Assembly (NCBI GenBank): GCA_007751475.1
Contig: CP036434.1
Location: 6,577,524-6,641,523, forward strand
Length of the DNA: 64,000 bases
Direction of reading: 5' to 3'
Source of the DNA: Saltatorellus ferox
GTDB taxonomy: Bacteria > Planctomycetota > UBA1135 > GCA-002686595
The stretch's first letter is position 1. Each line of letters begins with the position of its first letter. Both the position numbers and the translations under genes were made by a program. A model generated the notes under the pieces. That model saw only the letters and a list, made by a program, of their open reading frames with translations, did not search any database and was not told where the DNA came from. Below, piece after piece: positions 1 to 8,577 of this stretch.

Positions 1-1
1 C

Positions 2-1225
2 CTCGAAGGCGAGACGATCGAGGCGGCCCAGTGTGCATTTATCGAACTGCTACGAGAGGCGGGAGTCGAGCTTTATGTCTTTGAGCGCACCCTGGCCGAA
101 GTACGCGCCATCCTCAACAAAATGTCCGAGCTAATTGCTACTCCTCAAGGAGTCAAGGCACTAAGACCGACAGACCTCACGCGAGAACTCCGCAGAAGAA
201 GAATCAGGCCGTCAGAGCTCAGGCAGCATATCGCGCTTCTCGAGCAGACCGTCAGGGGAAAGTTGCACCTTCAGGTTGCTGAGCTCCCCGACAGAGTGCC
301 CCAATATACCGAGGATGAACAGTCGCTGGCTGAGGCGCTGAGACGCCGGGCTCGTCAAGGTGATCCGCTTCGCGACCCTAGGGTGACGCATGACGTCGAC
401 AGCGTCGCGGCGATCCTCACGATGCGGAGAGGGGCCTCGTCCAGCAAACTCGATGACGCGCGCGCAATCTTCATTACGCGGTCATCTGAAGTCGCTAAGA
501 ACACTCACATGTGGTGGACGAACCAGGGATTCTCGGGGATTCCGCCAGTAGTGCATCAATACTGGATCTCGAATGTCGTCTGGCTGAAGTCTCCCGGCGC
601 TCGCTCTAAATTTGCTGACTACCAGGCTGGCGCGCTTGAAGCGCTCTGTGAAGCTGTACTGCAGCCGAAGACCAGCACGTGGGATCTCTTTCTTACGACG
701 CTAGAGGATCTTGTTTCATCGGGTCAACTCTCCTCCGATGAGTCCATCGCATTAATTTGCTCTGACCTAGCAGACTCTTCCCTCTCTCGCCTTGAGGACG
801 ATCTCGATGAGGCTGCAACCGAGTCCGATGCGAATTCCATCCGCGACGTCATCGAGAGATTGCAGGAGGGCCAATCGGCGCAGGTGATGGACTTGCGCGA
901 CTCCCTATCGGACGAACAAGCGCGGGCAGCGCGAATGGAAGCAAACGTTCGAGACACGGCCGCCGTAGTTGCGAAATGGATTGCGCGCCCATTTTTCTTC
1001 TTGGTTTTCTTACTTATTGTCTTCGCAGTCTTATATGGCGTTGGCGTTCTCGGCGCAAGCCCCAGGGTGAAATTTTTTCTCGTGGCCACGCTAACGATTG
1101 CAACTATCGCCAATCTCGTGTGGGGCGTTCACTTGAATGGGATAGGCTCGCGGATGGAGTCTGCGCTCGCAGGCAGGATTGTGCGGCTAGTGCTGGACCG
1201 CAGGGATCGAGTTCCCGCAGAGTAG
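2..1225 (+). CDS. PIN-like domain membrane protein, 5'-partial
   Basis: The reading frame is open from the left edge through a Met at 122, so that Met is probably internal and the true start lies outside the window. The visible part resembles a large PIN-like nuclease fold: an N-terminal stretch ending 'ELYVFERTLAEVRAIL', a middle acidic motif 'THDVDSVAAI', and 'DDARAIFITRSSEVAK', which matches the late PIN strand that carries acidic residues. The C-terminal ~80 residues hold two hydrophobic segments (about 963-1040 and 1065-1130), so the domain is probably membrane tethered. PIN domains usually cleave RNA. A role in defence or mRNA turnover is inference. The next element downstream is an IS66 relic. 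Confidence 0.7.
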   Translation, partial: LEGETIEAAQCAFIELLREAGVELYVFERTLAEVRAILNKMSELIATPQGVKALRPTDLTRELRRRRIRPSELRQHIALLEQTVRGKLHLQVAELPDRVPQYTEDEQSLAEALRRRARQGDPLRDPRVTHDVDSVAAILTMRRGASSSKLDDARAIFITRSSEVAKNTHMWWTNQGFSGIPPVVHQYWISNVVWLKSPGARSKFADYQAGALEALCEAVLQPKTSTWDLFLTTLEDLVSSGQLSSDESIALICSDLADSSLSRLEDDLDEAATESDANSIRDVIERLQEGQSAQVMDLRDSLSDEQARAARMEANVRDTAAVVAKWIARPFFFLVFLLIVFAVLYGVGVLGASPRVKFFLVATLTIATIANLVWGVHLNGIGSRMESALAGRIVRLVLDRRDRVPAE

Positions 1226-1387
1226 TTCAATAAGTCGAGAGCGCACCTGCTTGGCAAGACCCAATTGATCGCCCTTCACGCATAGCGCGTATCCGTTCAT
1301 CAGAGGGTAGTGGGCCAGATCTGAGCAGTGCGGGCCGATGGAAGGTACCTGTGTGTTGAGCCAATTCCAAACCCGTCGAGCGTAGCG

Positions 1388-1890
1388 ATCGAGTCGCTCC
1401 TGGCTGAGATTGCTAAGCTGTGGAGGGTCCTCAAGTAGCAGAGCGCCGAGATCGAACATCTCAAGGCGCGCAAGCCAAAGACGTTTCGTACCTCGGGCAA
1501 GCCGCCGTCCAGCGACATCACGTTCGTGTCTCGCCCTTCGATGAGGAAGCCCTCCGGGAAGATGCGAGATGGCCAGCCCGGGCCACCAGGGCAAGGGGCG
1601 CGACCAGGCACCGCCAGAGAACGTCGACGAGGTGAAGATGGTCAATCCAGATCGATGCGGCTCCTGCAGCGTGCCGTTGACCTGCGAGGATCCGCCGCCA
1701 CGGCGACATCAAATCAGCGACATCCCCCCTGTTGACCCAACGACTCTGGAGGTCCAGTTGCACACGTTGCTGTGCGACAACTGAGGGGCGGAGACCAAGG
1801 TAGACCTTCCGGACGACCTGCATGCGAGCAACCTTGGGCTGCACCTCTCGGCACTCGTAGTAAGCCTGGGCGCTTCAGGGATTCGTGTGG
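1388..1890 (+). pseudogene. IS66-family transposase (TnpC) N-terminal relic
   Basis: Translating across two in-frame stops (1433 and 1782) and one frame change near 1590 recovers the IS66 N-terminal layout. There is a leading helix 'SLLAEIAKLWRVLK', then 'SGKPPSSD', then 'KPSGKMRDGQPGPPGQG' (the GGQPGH-type linker), then the zinc-finger-like 'NPDRCGSC' followed by 'RRHQISDIPPV' and 'LHTLLCD'. The segment beyond, 'DLPDDLHASNLGLHLSALV', fits the start of the IS66 core. The catalytic DDE core is not present. It is a decayed, inactive fragment lying between the PIN-like gene and the collagen-like gene. Confidence 0.75.
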
Positions 1891-2389
1891 GAGACTGCCC
1901 AGATCACGAACTTGGGGGAAGAGGCCAGGAATCGGCGGGGCGTTTGCTGAGCAGTGGCAGTGCCCCGCACGTTCGAGAGGAATGCTGCCGCCTGGCGAGC
2001 CTGAATTGCTTCCAGCCGAGGGCCGGACGGAAAGCCAACCGGAATGGAGAGGGAATGACCCGGCCATCCTCAAGGCTTCCCGGAGAGGCCGTTCACGGAG
2101 CCCCCCACGCCGTCAGCCTTTCGCGGCGGCTGGGAGGCCCTTGATGGCTCTCAGCTCTTGGACGCCGCCGGGCAAAAGGATCGAGCAAGGATGACCAATA
2201 GGGCCACCGAAGGCCACAAGGCAACTCGAACCGCGCACGCTGTCATCTAACGCACGCAAATCAGCCGCCATGGTTCCCGGGAGGCCGGCTTGCCGCCCCC
2301 AAGAAGCGAGATCCCGACTAATCCGCCACGACCAGAGCGCGCACGTGAGAGGCGGCGCCAAGACGGCGCTGGTCCCCCTCCGGCCTCAG
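1891..2389. other. Region without recognisable gene
   Basis: No convincing coding sequence was seen on either strand. The open frames here have the arginine/proline-rich composition typical of out-of-frame GC-rich DNA. It is probably decayed remainder of the IS66 element and flanking DNA. Confidence 0.4.
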
Positions 2390-3196
2390 CTACCTCACAC
2401 GAATGATCCAGTGGACCGAATAGTTGACCGGGCGACTCTCGTCCGCAAATTCAGCATCAGCGCCGCTTGGACCTGCCACTACCCCTGTGCTGAAATCTCT
2501 GTTTGCCGCCTGCCCTTTAGAGTGACTACTACTGATTTGATCCCCATGATCCGTTCCGCGATATGTAGTCGGCACTATATGGGTATGGGCGCCCGGTGAC
2601 CACCCTTGGGCTTGACCGAGCGGTTTAGCGCCAAAACTGCCAACACCCCGAAGGAATCGACCCCTAAAATCTGGGAGTCTAAACCTTCCGGCGGCGCCGC
2701 CATACGGCCATTCACTCGCCCCTCCAAACGCGCGCACAAGATCGTCCAGCTCACCAGCAGCGAATTCGGCACCGTCACAAACACGCCATTGATCGTGCCA
2801 GGTTTGGTCCTCTTGCCCGGGTAGACGACCCGGCCAAACCGCTACCGTTCCAATCGGCAGTCCAATTCCATCAGCGCCACGTGCTCCCTTGGCACCCTTC
2901 TCGCCACGTCCACCTGGGATGCCGGGAGGCCCTTGATCCCCCTTAGGTCCTTGGGGTCCGACCAGCTTCTTGAGCTCCCCTGCTTTCTGGAGTTTGATGG
3001 TAATCGCATCAATGAAGGAGCTGTCGTTCGCGAGAGTGCGAGTTGAGGCTTCGGCTTGGCTATCGCTCAGCTTGGCAGTGAAGGCTCCGGCAACCCAGAG
3101 CACAAATGTAGAGAGGAGCGTTGCGGCGATGCCGCTGACGACTGCGAGGAGCCATGGCGAGCGTGGCGTTGATCCGATTTTGTCAGGCTTGGTCAT
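2390..3196 (-). CDS. Membrane-anchored collagen-repeat / phage tail-collar-like protein
   Basis: About 268 residues from the preferred ATG at 3196. The frame is open 21 codons further to 3259, but 'MTKPDKIG' just before the charged lead-in to the membrane helix is the more natural start. One transmembrane segment lies at about residues 15-38. A short coil follows, then G-X-Y collagen-like triplets at about 80-112 (for example 'GPQGPKGDQGPPG'). The C-terminal domain begins near 'WRVCDG', has 'RLPDFRGRFLRG' and ends 'RPVNYSVHWIIRV', the hallmark of phage tail collar (short-fibre) domains. Such proteins probably trimerise through the collagen part and display the collar domain outside the membrane. 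The ligand is unknown. A moron or adhesin role is inference. Confidence 0.85.
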   Translation of the reverse strand: MTKPDKIGSTPRSPWLLAVVSGIAATLLSTFVLWVAGAFTAKLSDSQAEASTRTLANDSSFIDAITIKLQKAGELKKLVGPQGPKGDQGPPGIPGGRGEKGAKGARGADGIGLPIGTVAVWPGRLPGQEDQTWHDQWRVCDGAEFAAGELDDLVRAFGGASEWPYGGAAGRFRLPDFRGRFLRGVGSFGAKPLGQAQGWSPGAHTHIVPTTYRGTDHGDQISSSHSKGQAANRDFSTGVVAGPSGADAEFADESRPVNYSVHWIIRVR

Positions 3197-3310
3197 TCCA
3201 TCAATTTGCCATGTCCCCACGAAACGTACAAGAGTGCTAGCAGAACGGCATGCGCCCACCGCCTCGGGAATCAGCCCCGCTCCACCTGGTCAACGGATAG
3301 GACTTCCAAG

Positions 3311-3328
3311 CGGGGTGTCGACACCCCG
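3311..3328. repeat. 18-bp perfect palindrome at IS91 copy A terminus
   Basis: The sequence cggggtgtcgacaccccg is its own reverse complement and is repeated exactly at 18288-18305 in copy B. It lies about 20 bp inside the element end. Hairpins near the 3' terminus of IS91-like elements are expected for rolling-circle origin or terminator sites; assignment to oriIS or terIS is inference. Confidence 0.7.
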
Positions 3329-3479
3329 GTCACCGTAGCCTGGGGCCCGATTCTTCGCTACCCCCATCCTCGCGGGCCACGCGGGAGTGTCCGAGCGGCC
3401 ATCGGGCTCTTCGCTGAGCCGGACTCGCTCGAATTCGCCCTCTTCGAACGGCACCACCCGCTCGCTTCACCACGACCTG

Positions 3480-3510
3480 CAGCCAGCACCCTCCCCAAGA
3501 GTGCTGGCTG
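3480..3510 (-). terminator. Hairpin downstream of IS91 copy A transposase
   Basis: A 10-bp stem, cagccagcac ... gtgctggctg, with an 11-nt loop sits about 50 bp past the transposase stop, and the same hairpin is at 18457-18487 in copy B. It may be a transcription terminator or part of the element's 3' replication end. Confidence 0.55.
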
Positions 3511-3558
3511 TTCTTGTTTCATCGAGCACGATCGCCCGCGCTGCTCTTCCGCAGCTTT

Positions 3559-4524
3559 CTACTTCCCGAAGTCCAGCCGCCCCTGCCGAGGCGGCATCGG
3601 TATTCGGACCTCGGGCTCTGCCGGTGGGAAACGGCTCGGCCCTGGCGATGACGGGTCTCCCCCATCGGCCAAATCGGATGATCTCCTCGCCGCCGCTCTC
3701 ACCCCCTCCAGCACCTTCCGCGCTGTCTCCGGATCTGTGATCACGGAGATCATGTGCCTGCGGCCCCGGCAGCGCGGGCAGCTGAGAACATCTTCCGAAA
3801 ACACCCGCTTCAGAAGATCTGCCCAGCGGATGTACCTCTGGTCCTTCGACGGCTCCCCCGCACTCTTCGCGGCGTCTTCATTGGCGACGTCCACCTCCTT
3901 CGGCTCCTTCCGAACCACGGGACGCGGCACCACCAGATCACGCAATGATGAGGCCGGGGCCAGCACTCCCTGATACGTCAGCTGATGCTCGCGCGGATGC
4001 GGCGCGAGCGCCGCCAGTCGAGCCATGAACTGGTATGGCGTCATGACGAAGCCTTTGGTCCCATCACGCCAGGCCTTGCGCAGCAGCCACGAGACCATCC
4101 CATCGGGACGGACCTCGAAGCGCTCGAGGCTGATGGCGGGCCTCGTTACATACCGGCAGAGCTTCTCCAGCTGCGCCCGCTGGCCCTTGCGGATCAGCGT
4201 CGCCGCGTGCAACGAGAACCCACCTGCGTTCACCACCAGCGGAGGCGGCACGTACTGACTCCCCCAACCCGACGACTGGAACGCCCTGGCAAGATCAGGG
4301 TCGATGAGGCGCTTCAGCGGGCGGCCTGCGGCCTCTCCCAACGGAATCAGCGACTTCACCGATGCCGCTTTTAGGCCTGGGAAGAAGGAACCCTCACGCG
4401 CATCCCCGAAGTCGAGCAGCGGTGACTCATCTGCGCCCCCGTCCGCGTACTCCCAAGGGGGGTCGTCCCCTTTGCGTAGGGGCAGACCGAGTGCGATTGC
4501 GTCGAGGGAGTAGCGCTTCAGCAA
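3559..4524 (-). pseudogene. IS91-family transposase, N-terminally truncated
   Basis: 321 residues, homologous along their whole length to the C-terminal part of the 577-residue transposase at 18538-20271. It keeps the 'LCRYVTRPAISLERF' segment around the likely catalytic tyrosine and the C-terminal zinc-site-like 'DVLSCPRCRGRRHMI'. It lacks the N-terminal zinc finger and the HFH (HUH) metal-binding motif that copy B retains, so it should be inactive. The break, near 4525, coincides with the start of the oppositely oriented transposition operon. Confidence 0.85.
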
Positions 4525-4535
4525 TCGCAGAAACG

Positions 4536-5315
4536 ATGCCTGAATCCTACCGTGCTCTGACGCCGAAGCAAAAGCCGTTCGCTGTTACCACCTACCGCGT
4601 CGACGCTGAAGGTCACCTGAGGCCCGACGTCCCGGACCGGTGCCCACTTGCGGTCACGCTCGATCGGCATGAGGTCTGCTGCATCACGAGCGACCACGAT
4701 CGGCACCGCAAGACCGGCCCAGGCCACCCAATCCGCGTGGTTCGCTGCTCTGCCCACGACATTGCGTTCACGCTCTACCCGCCGGGATTCGCCCCCTATC
4801 GCCGTCAGTCAGTAGCCTTGGTCGGTCCGGATGGCGCGCAGGTAGACACCGACGAGACCTTCACGCTCAAAGCGAGATTTAGCGGCACCCTCTTCGACGC
4901 AGTCCTCGACGCCATCCAGGCCGTCGCTTGGGCGCGGGATTCCGAGGGCGACCAGCACCCCGAGCGATGGTGGTCCACCCAGGGCCGACACCTGAGCCTG
5001 GGTTTGCGCATCGTCGGGATCGCGAGCGGGCTCGCGGATCGAACCCGGGAGGGCATCGCCAGAGTCCTCGGACTCGACACGCTGACGATCCTCGAGCAGC
5101 TGGGCTCTAGCGATGAGGGGCAAGGCTATCGAGTGCGCGGCGCGGCTATCAGCTCGATCTTGGACCACCTGCCCGAGGCGGCGTTCGCCGCCGTCGCGCT
5201 GCTTCGATGCGGCCACTGGATTGGTCAATGGGGCGAGCCTTTGCACTGGGATTCAAAGAGGCGCGTGCACGACCGCGGACCGTTCCCAGCCTCGAGAACG
5301 TCCCCCTCTCCGTGA
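4536..5315 (+). CDS. Zinc-site-like protein of transposition operon
   Basis: About 260 residues from the ATG at 4536 ('MPESYRALTPKQKPFAV'), chosen because upstream codons lie in IS91 DNA. The N-terminal half has Cys/His pairs ('DRCPLAV', 'HEVCCITSDHDRH', 'RVVRCSAHDIAFTLYPPG', 'PYRRQSV'). This recalls the short zinc-binding proteins (DUF6431-like) encoded next to some DDE transposases; the family assignment is tentative. The C-terminal half is helical with no motif I recognise. It precedes a DDE transposase by 72 bp on the same strand, and then two ATPase genes. The context says it is an accessory transposition protein. Confidence 0.6.
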   Translation: MPESYRALTPKQKPFAVTTYRVDAEGHLRPDVPDRCPLAVTLDRHEVCCITSDHDRHRKTGPGHPIRVVRCSAHDIAFTLYPPGFAPYRRQSVALVGPDGAQVDTDETFTLKARFSGTLFDAVLDAIQAVAWARDSEGDQHPERWWSTQGRHLSLGLRIVGIASGLADRTREGIARVLGLDTLTILEQLGSSDEGQGYRVRGAAISSILDHLPEAAFAAVALLRCGHWIGQWGEPLHWDSKRRVHDRGPFPASRTSPSP

Positions 5316-5387
5316 CTTTTTGCGTTCGCGAGACCCCACGAATTGGGGACATGGGCGCCGCTGAGGGCGCCGCCTACTTTTCGCGGC

Positions 5388-6770
5388 ATGAACAATCTCT
5401 CTCTTCGAGCCCAGTTCAGGCTCGCGATCGTCAGCCAAGTGCTCGGTCGCATTCAGCGCGGCGAATCCCGAACGTCCGCGATCACCACCGTTGTGTCCCA
5501 AGTGCACCACCAACTCGATGGCGTACCGCGCCGGGTTTCGGCGCGTTCGATCCATCGCTGGATCAAGAACTACGAGGAACGCGAGGTTGCGGGCCTCGAG
5601 CGCTCACAGGCAACGCCAACCCTGACAACCATCCCTCCCGCTGCGCTCGTGACCTTCCTTGAGAGAGAGCGGGTAGAGGACGAGTACGCATCGATCCCCG
5701 AGCTGATTCGACGTGCCCGCCAGACCGGCGTCATCGGGCCCAAAGCCAGGGTTTCCCGTACGACGGTGTATCGCCTCTTCCGGCGGCGCGGAATCTCGGT
5801 CGCCCGTCGAAAAGGCGCATCGGAACGAGACTCACGTCGATTCGCGTACTCGAACCGCATGCAAATGGTCCTCAGTGACGGAAAGCACTTCCGAGCCGGA
5901 CCGGAGCGAGCGCGCCGCCTGGCGATGTTCTTCCTCGACGACTGCACCCGGGCAGGCCTGCACGTCGTCGTCGGCACATCCGAGAATGCTGCGCTGTTCC
6001 AGCGCGGCCTGTACGAGTGCATTCGGAAGTTCGGCCTCATGAAGCTGCTGTTCCTCGACAACGGACCAGCGTTCAGCGCCCTCGACACGGCGACCGTCCT
6101 CAAGAATCTGGGAGTTCACCTCATCCACGGGGAGAAGAGGTACCCCGAGGGGCACGGCAAGATCGAGCGTTTCCACCGCACAGCCGTGGGCGACGTCCTG
6201 CGCAACCTCGATGGAAGGCCCGGAGTCGATACGGATTGCGGCGCGCTGGAGCTGTGCTTGCAGCACTACCTGAGCCAAGAGTACGGACATCGCGCGCACG
6301 CGAGCCTCGACGGCGCGACGCCCTGGGAGCGGTTTCACGGGGATGCAGTCCCGCTTCGATTCCATCGCGATGCGGCCGAGCTCAAGAGCAAGTTCACTGT
6401 TTGGCTCGAGCGACGCGTGGCGGCGGACAATATTGTCTCGATCGACTCCGTGGCGTTCGAGATGCCTCGTGGCTATGCGGGCCAGCGTGTGCAGATCCAT
6501 CGGCGCGTGCTCGAGAACAGCTTCGCGTTCCTGCACCAGGGGAAGCTCATCGATCTCCACCCCGTCGACCTCACCAAGAACGCCCATGCGAAGCGAGCCA
6601 AAGGCAAGGCTTCATCCGGAGCAAAGAGCGGAGGCGTGCAGGGTACGCCTCCGAAGTCAGCCGCCGACATGGCCTTCGAGCGAGACTTCGGCTCCGTCGT
6701 CGATCACGACGGCGGCTTCCCCGCCAGTGACGAGCCTGAGTCCGCCGAAGACTGGAGGGACGAGCAATGA
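5388..6770 (+). CDS. DDE integrase-type transposase (TniA/IS481-like)
   Basis: 460 residues from ATG 5388 ('MNNLSLRAQFRLAIV'); a Met 15 codons upstream is less likely. The N-terminus has helix-turn-helix features ('SARSIHRWIKNYEEREVAGL', then 'RTTVYRLFRRRGI'). The rve catalytic core follows with acidic residues in 'VLSDGKHF', 'LFLDNGPAF' and 'GHGKIERFHR', the D, D and E of the family. A C-terminal Mu-like beta-barrel region and a charged acidic tail follow. It catalyses strand transfer. The stop overlaps the next gene's ATG by 4 bp, so the ATPase is co-translated, as in transposons that pair a DDE enzyme with an AAA target regulator. Confidence 0.88.
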   Translation: MNNLSLRAQFRLAIVSQVLGRIQRGESRTSAITTVVSQVHHQLDGVPRRVSARSIHRWIKNYEEREVAGLERSQATPTLTTIPPAALVTFLERERVEDEYASIPELIRRARQTGVIGPKARVSRTTVYRLFRRRGISVARRKGASERDSRRFAYSNRMQMVLSDGKHFRAGPERARRLAMFFLDDCTRAGLHVVVGTSENAALFQRGLYECIRKFGLMKLLFLDNGPAFSALDTATVLKNLGVHLIHGEKRYPEGHGKIERFHRTAVGDVLRNLDGRPGVDTDCGALELCLQHYLSQEYGHRAHASLDGATPWERFHGDAVPLRFHRDAAELKSKFTVWLERRVAADNIVSIDSVAFEMPRGYAGQRVQIHRRVLENSFAFLHQGKLIDLHPVDLTKNAHAKRAKGKASSGAKSGGVQGTPPKSAADMAFERDFGSVVDHDGGFPASDEPESAEDWRDEQ

Positions 6771-7573
6771 AAGACCTCCTTTCCCGATTTGGATTTCACT
6801 GCACGCCCTTCACGCGCGAGTTCGGAATCGCCGACCGGTATCCACTTCAAGTCTATGACGACGCGCTCAAGGGCCTGACAGAGGCAATCGATCAGCGCAT
6901 GTCATGCGCTCTCGTCGCGCCCGCCGGAACCGGCAAGACCGCGCTTCTTCGGTCACTCGTCCACGCCCTCCCTGAAGCGCGCTACCGAACGCACTACGTG
7001 AAGGTCACGGGCCTGTCGAAGCGCGACATGTGCCGCGAGATCGCGGCGGCTCTCGGGCTACCGCCCGCCGGGACCTACCCGTCGCTCGTGCGTAAGCTCC
7101 AGGAGAATTTCACCGAGACGTCCGAGACGCTGGGCCTGCGGCCAGTTCTCATCCTGGACGAGGCGCACGATCTACGAGTCGAGGTTCTTGCCATGCTCCG
7201 GATCCTGACCAACTTCGACATGGACAGTCGACTCGTGCTCAGCATCGTGCTCGCGGGGCAGCCAAAGCTCCGCGACGCATTGCGGCGGGAGGAGCTCGAT
7301 GATGTGGCGAAGCGGATATCGCACTTCGCCACCCTACGCCCGCTTTCGCGCGACGAGACGCAAGCCTACATCGAGCATCGCTGCGCGATCGCCGGTGCAG
7401 CGACCGTGCCCTTCGACGGAGGCTCACTGGACGCCATCTTCGAGATCGGCCGGGGCAACCTGCGAGCCACGGACCAGCTCGCCCGCAAGACCCTCGGGAT
7501 CGCGCACGATAGCGATGCGGGCACCTGTTGCGCGGCCTACGTCGCCCAGGCGAAGAAGGTGCTCTGGCCATGA
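6767..7573 (+). CDS. AAA ATPase, TniB/ExeA-like transposition regulator
   Basis: 268 residues. It starts 'MKDLLSRFGFHCTPF', the typical N-terminus of ExeA/TniB-like ATPases. Walker A is 'APAGTGKTALL', Walker B 'VLILDEAHDL', and a sensor-like arginine region is 'AKRISHFATLRPLS'. Family members bind DNA and ATP and choose targets for the partner DDE transposase. It overlaps the upstream transposase and the downstream ATPase by 4 bp each (ATGA), indicating a translationally coupled operon. Confidence 0.88.
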   Translation: MKDLLSRFGFHCTPFTREFGIADRYPLQVYDDALKGLTEAIDQRMSCALVAPAGTGKTALLRSLVHALPEARYRTHYVKVTGLSKRDMCREIAAALGLPPAGTYPSLVRKLQENFTETSETLGLRPVLILDEAHDLRVEVLAMLRILTNFDMDSRLVLSIVLAGQPKLRDALRREELDDVAKRISHFATLRPLSRDETQAYIEHRCAIAGAATVPFDGGSLDAIFEIGRGNLRATDQLARKTLGIAHDSDAGTCCAAYVAQAKKVLWP

Positions 7574-8372
7574 TGGAAGAGAACACCAAAGCAACATTGC
7601 CTGTGCTTCGCGCGGCGGACCTCGAAGCCCAGGCGGCCAATGAACACTGGCTGATCGAGGGGCTTTGGGCGCGTGAGGCGATCGGACTGATCGGCGGTGC
7701 TCCCAAGCTCGGCAAGTCCTGGCTTGGACTCGACATGGCGGTGAGCGTGGCTTCGGGATTGCCTGCACTGGGCCACTTCCCTGTGGCCGAGCCTGGTCGA
7801 GCGCTGGTCTACCTTGCGGAGGATTCGCTTCCCCAGGTTCGGTCGCGGATCGAGGGGCTATGCATGCATCGGGGACTCGACATCGCGTCGCTGGACTTGC
7901 ACGTGATCACGGCGCCGACGTTGCGGATCGACACAGTGGTGGATCAGGAGCTGCTCGCGGCGACGCTCGAAAGCCTGCGGCCACGGCTGCTGATTCTGGA
8001 CCCACTCGTGCGCTTGGACCAGCTCGACGAGAACAGCTCCGCAGAAATATCGAAGCTTCTGGGCTTCATTCGAGGGCTGCAACGACGGTTCGAGACCGCG
8101 ATCGTACTCGTGCATCATGCGAGCAAGAGGGCCCGGGCGCAGCCCGGGCAGTCGTTGCGGGGATCGAGCGATCTGCACGCGATCGGCGATTCCAACGCCT
8201 ATCTTACGAGGACGGGAGAGCGGCTCATGCTGACGCTCGAACACCGGGCGGCGAGTCCCCCGGATCCGATGGAGATTGAGTTGATCGTCGACGAGGCCAG
8301 TGGCAGCTCGCAACTGCGCGTCTGCGATCGGGCGGCCGCATTCGCTTCGCGGGATGTCATGGCTCGGGGTAT
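7570..8372 (+). pseudogene. AAA_25/RepA-like ATPase, 5' part, disrupted by IS21
   Basis: Starts at ATG 7570 overlapping the previous stop. RecA-like core: Walker A 'GGAPKLGKSWLGLD', then 'ALVYLAEDSLPQVRSRI', Walker B 'LLILDPLVRLDQL', and 'AIVLVHHASKRA'. This matches the AAA_25 / plasmid RepA helicase-like family. Normal coding ends about 'FASRDVMARG'; beyond 8372 the frame runs into terminal repeats of an IS21-family element and acquires an artificial tail to 8511. The missing C-terminus reappears at 12513-12710. The gene was the fourth member of the transposition operon. Confidence 0.8.
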
Positions 8373-8380
8373 GAAACCCA

Positions 8381-8500
8381 CTCGCAGTTCGGCTAAGCGG
8401 TCCCACTCTCGCCATGCCACCGAGTACCCAGCTCGCCTAAGCGGTCCCAGTCCCAGCTCGCCAAAGCGAGCCCAGGCTGGCCCGCCAAAGCAGCTCCATG
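8381..8500. repeat. IS21 left-end repeated transposase-binding sites
   Basis: Four related ~16-20 bp units occur in direct orientation: 'cggctaagcggtccca', 'cgcctaagcggtccca', 'cgccaaagcgagccca' and 'cgccaaagcagctcca'. Inverted counterparts are at 11054-11080 and 12481-12500. Repeated sites at the termini are characteristic of IS21 transposase binding. Confidence 0.7.
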
Positions 8501-8577
8501 TCTCGACCTGAGACCGTCTCAATCTGATCTGCGATCCGTGCTGTTCGAGCAGGCCCAAGCCGCCCGACGAGCAGCGC

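Larger units (their letters stand above)
3293..4530 (-). mobile_element. Truncated IS91-like element, copy A
   Basis: Near-identical to the 3' half of the full element at 18270-20271, in the same orientation. Shared sequence begins at 'acggataggacttcc' (3293 here, 18270 there), which marks the element end past the transposase stop. The other end is lost near 4530, where the transposase homology stops and a different transposition operon begins on the opposite strand. Confidence 0.8.

Noticed and set aside
1187..1645. Minus-strand open frame whose C-terminal half looks protein-like ('LDRYARRVWNWLNTQV')
   Set aside because: Its upstream half is antisense to the IS66 relic and it overlaps the end of the PIN-like gene. 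It could be the truncated end of a lost gene, but I see no family match.
8381..8500. Short spaced direct repeats resembling a small CRISPR array
   Set aside because: Units are irregular in spacing and sequence and have inverted partners at the other end of the IS21 element.
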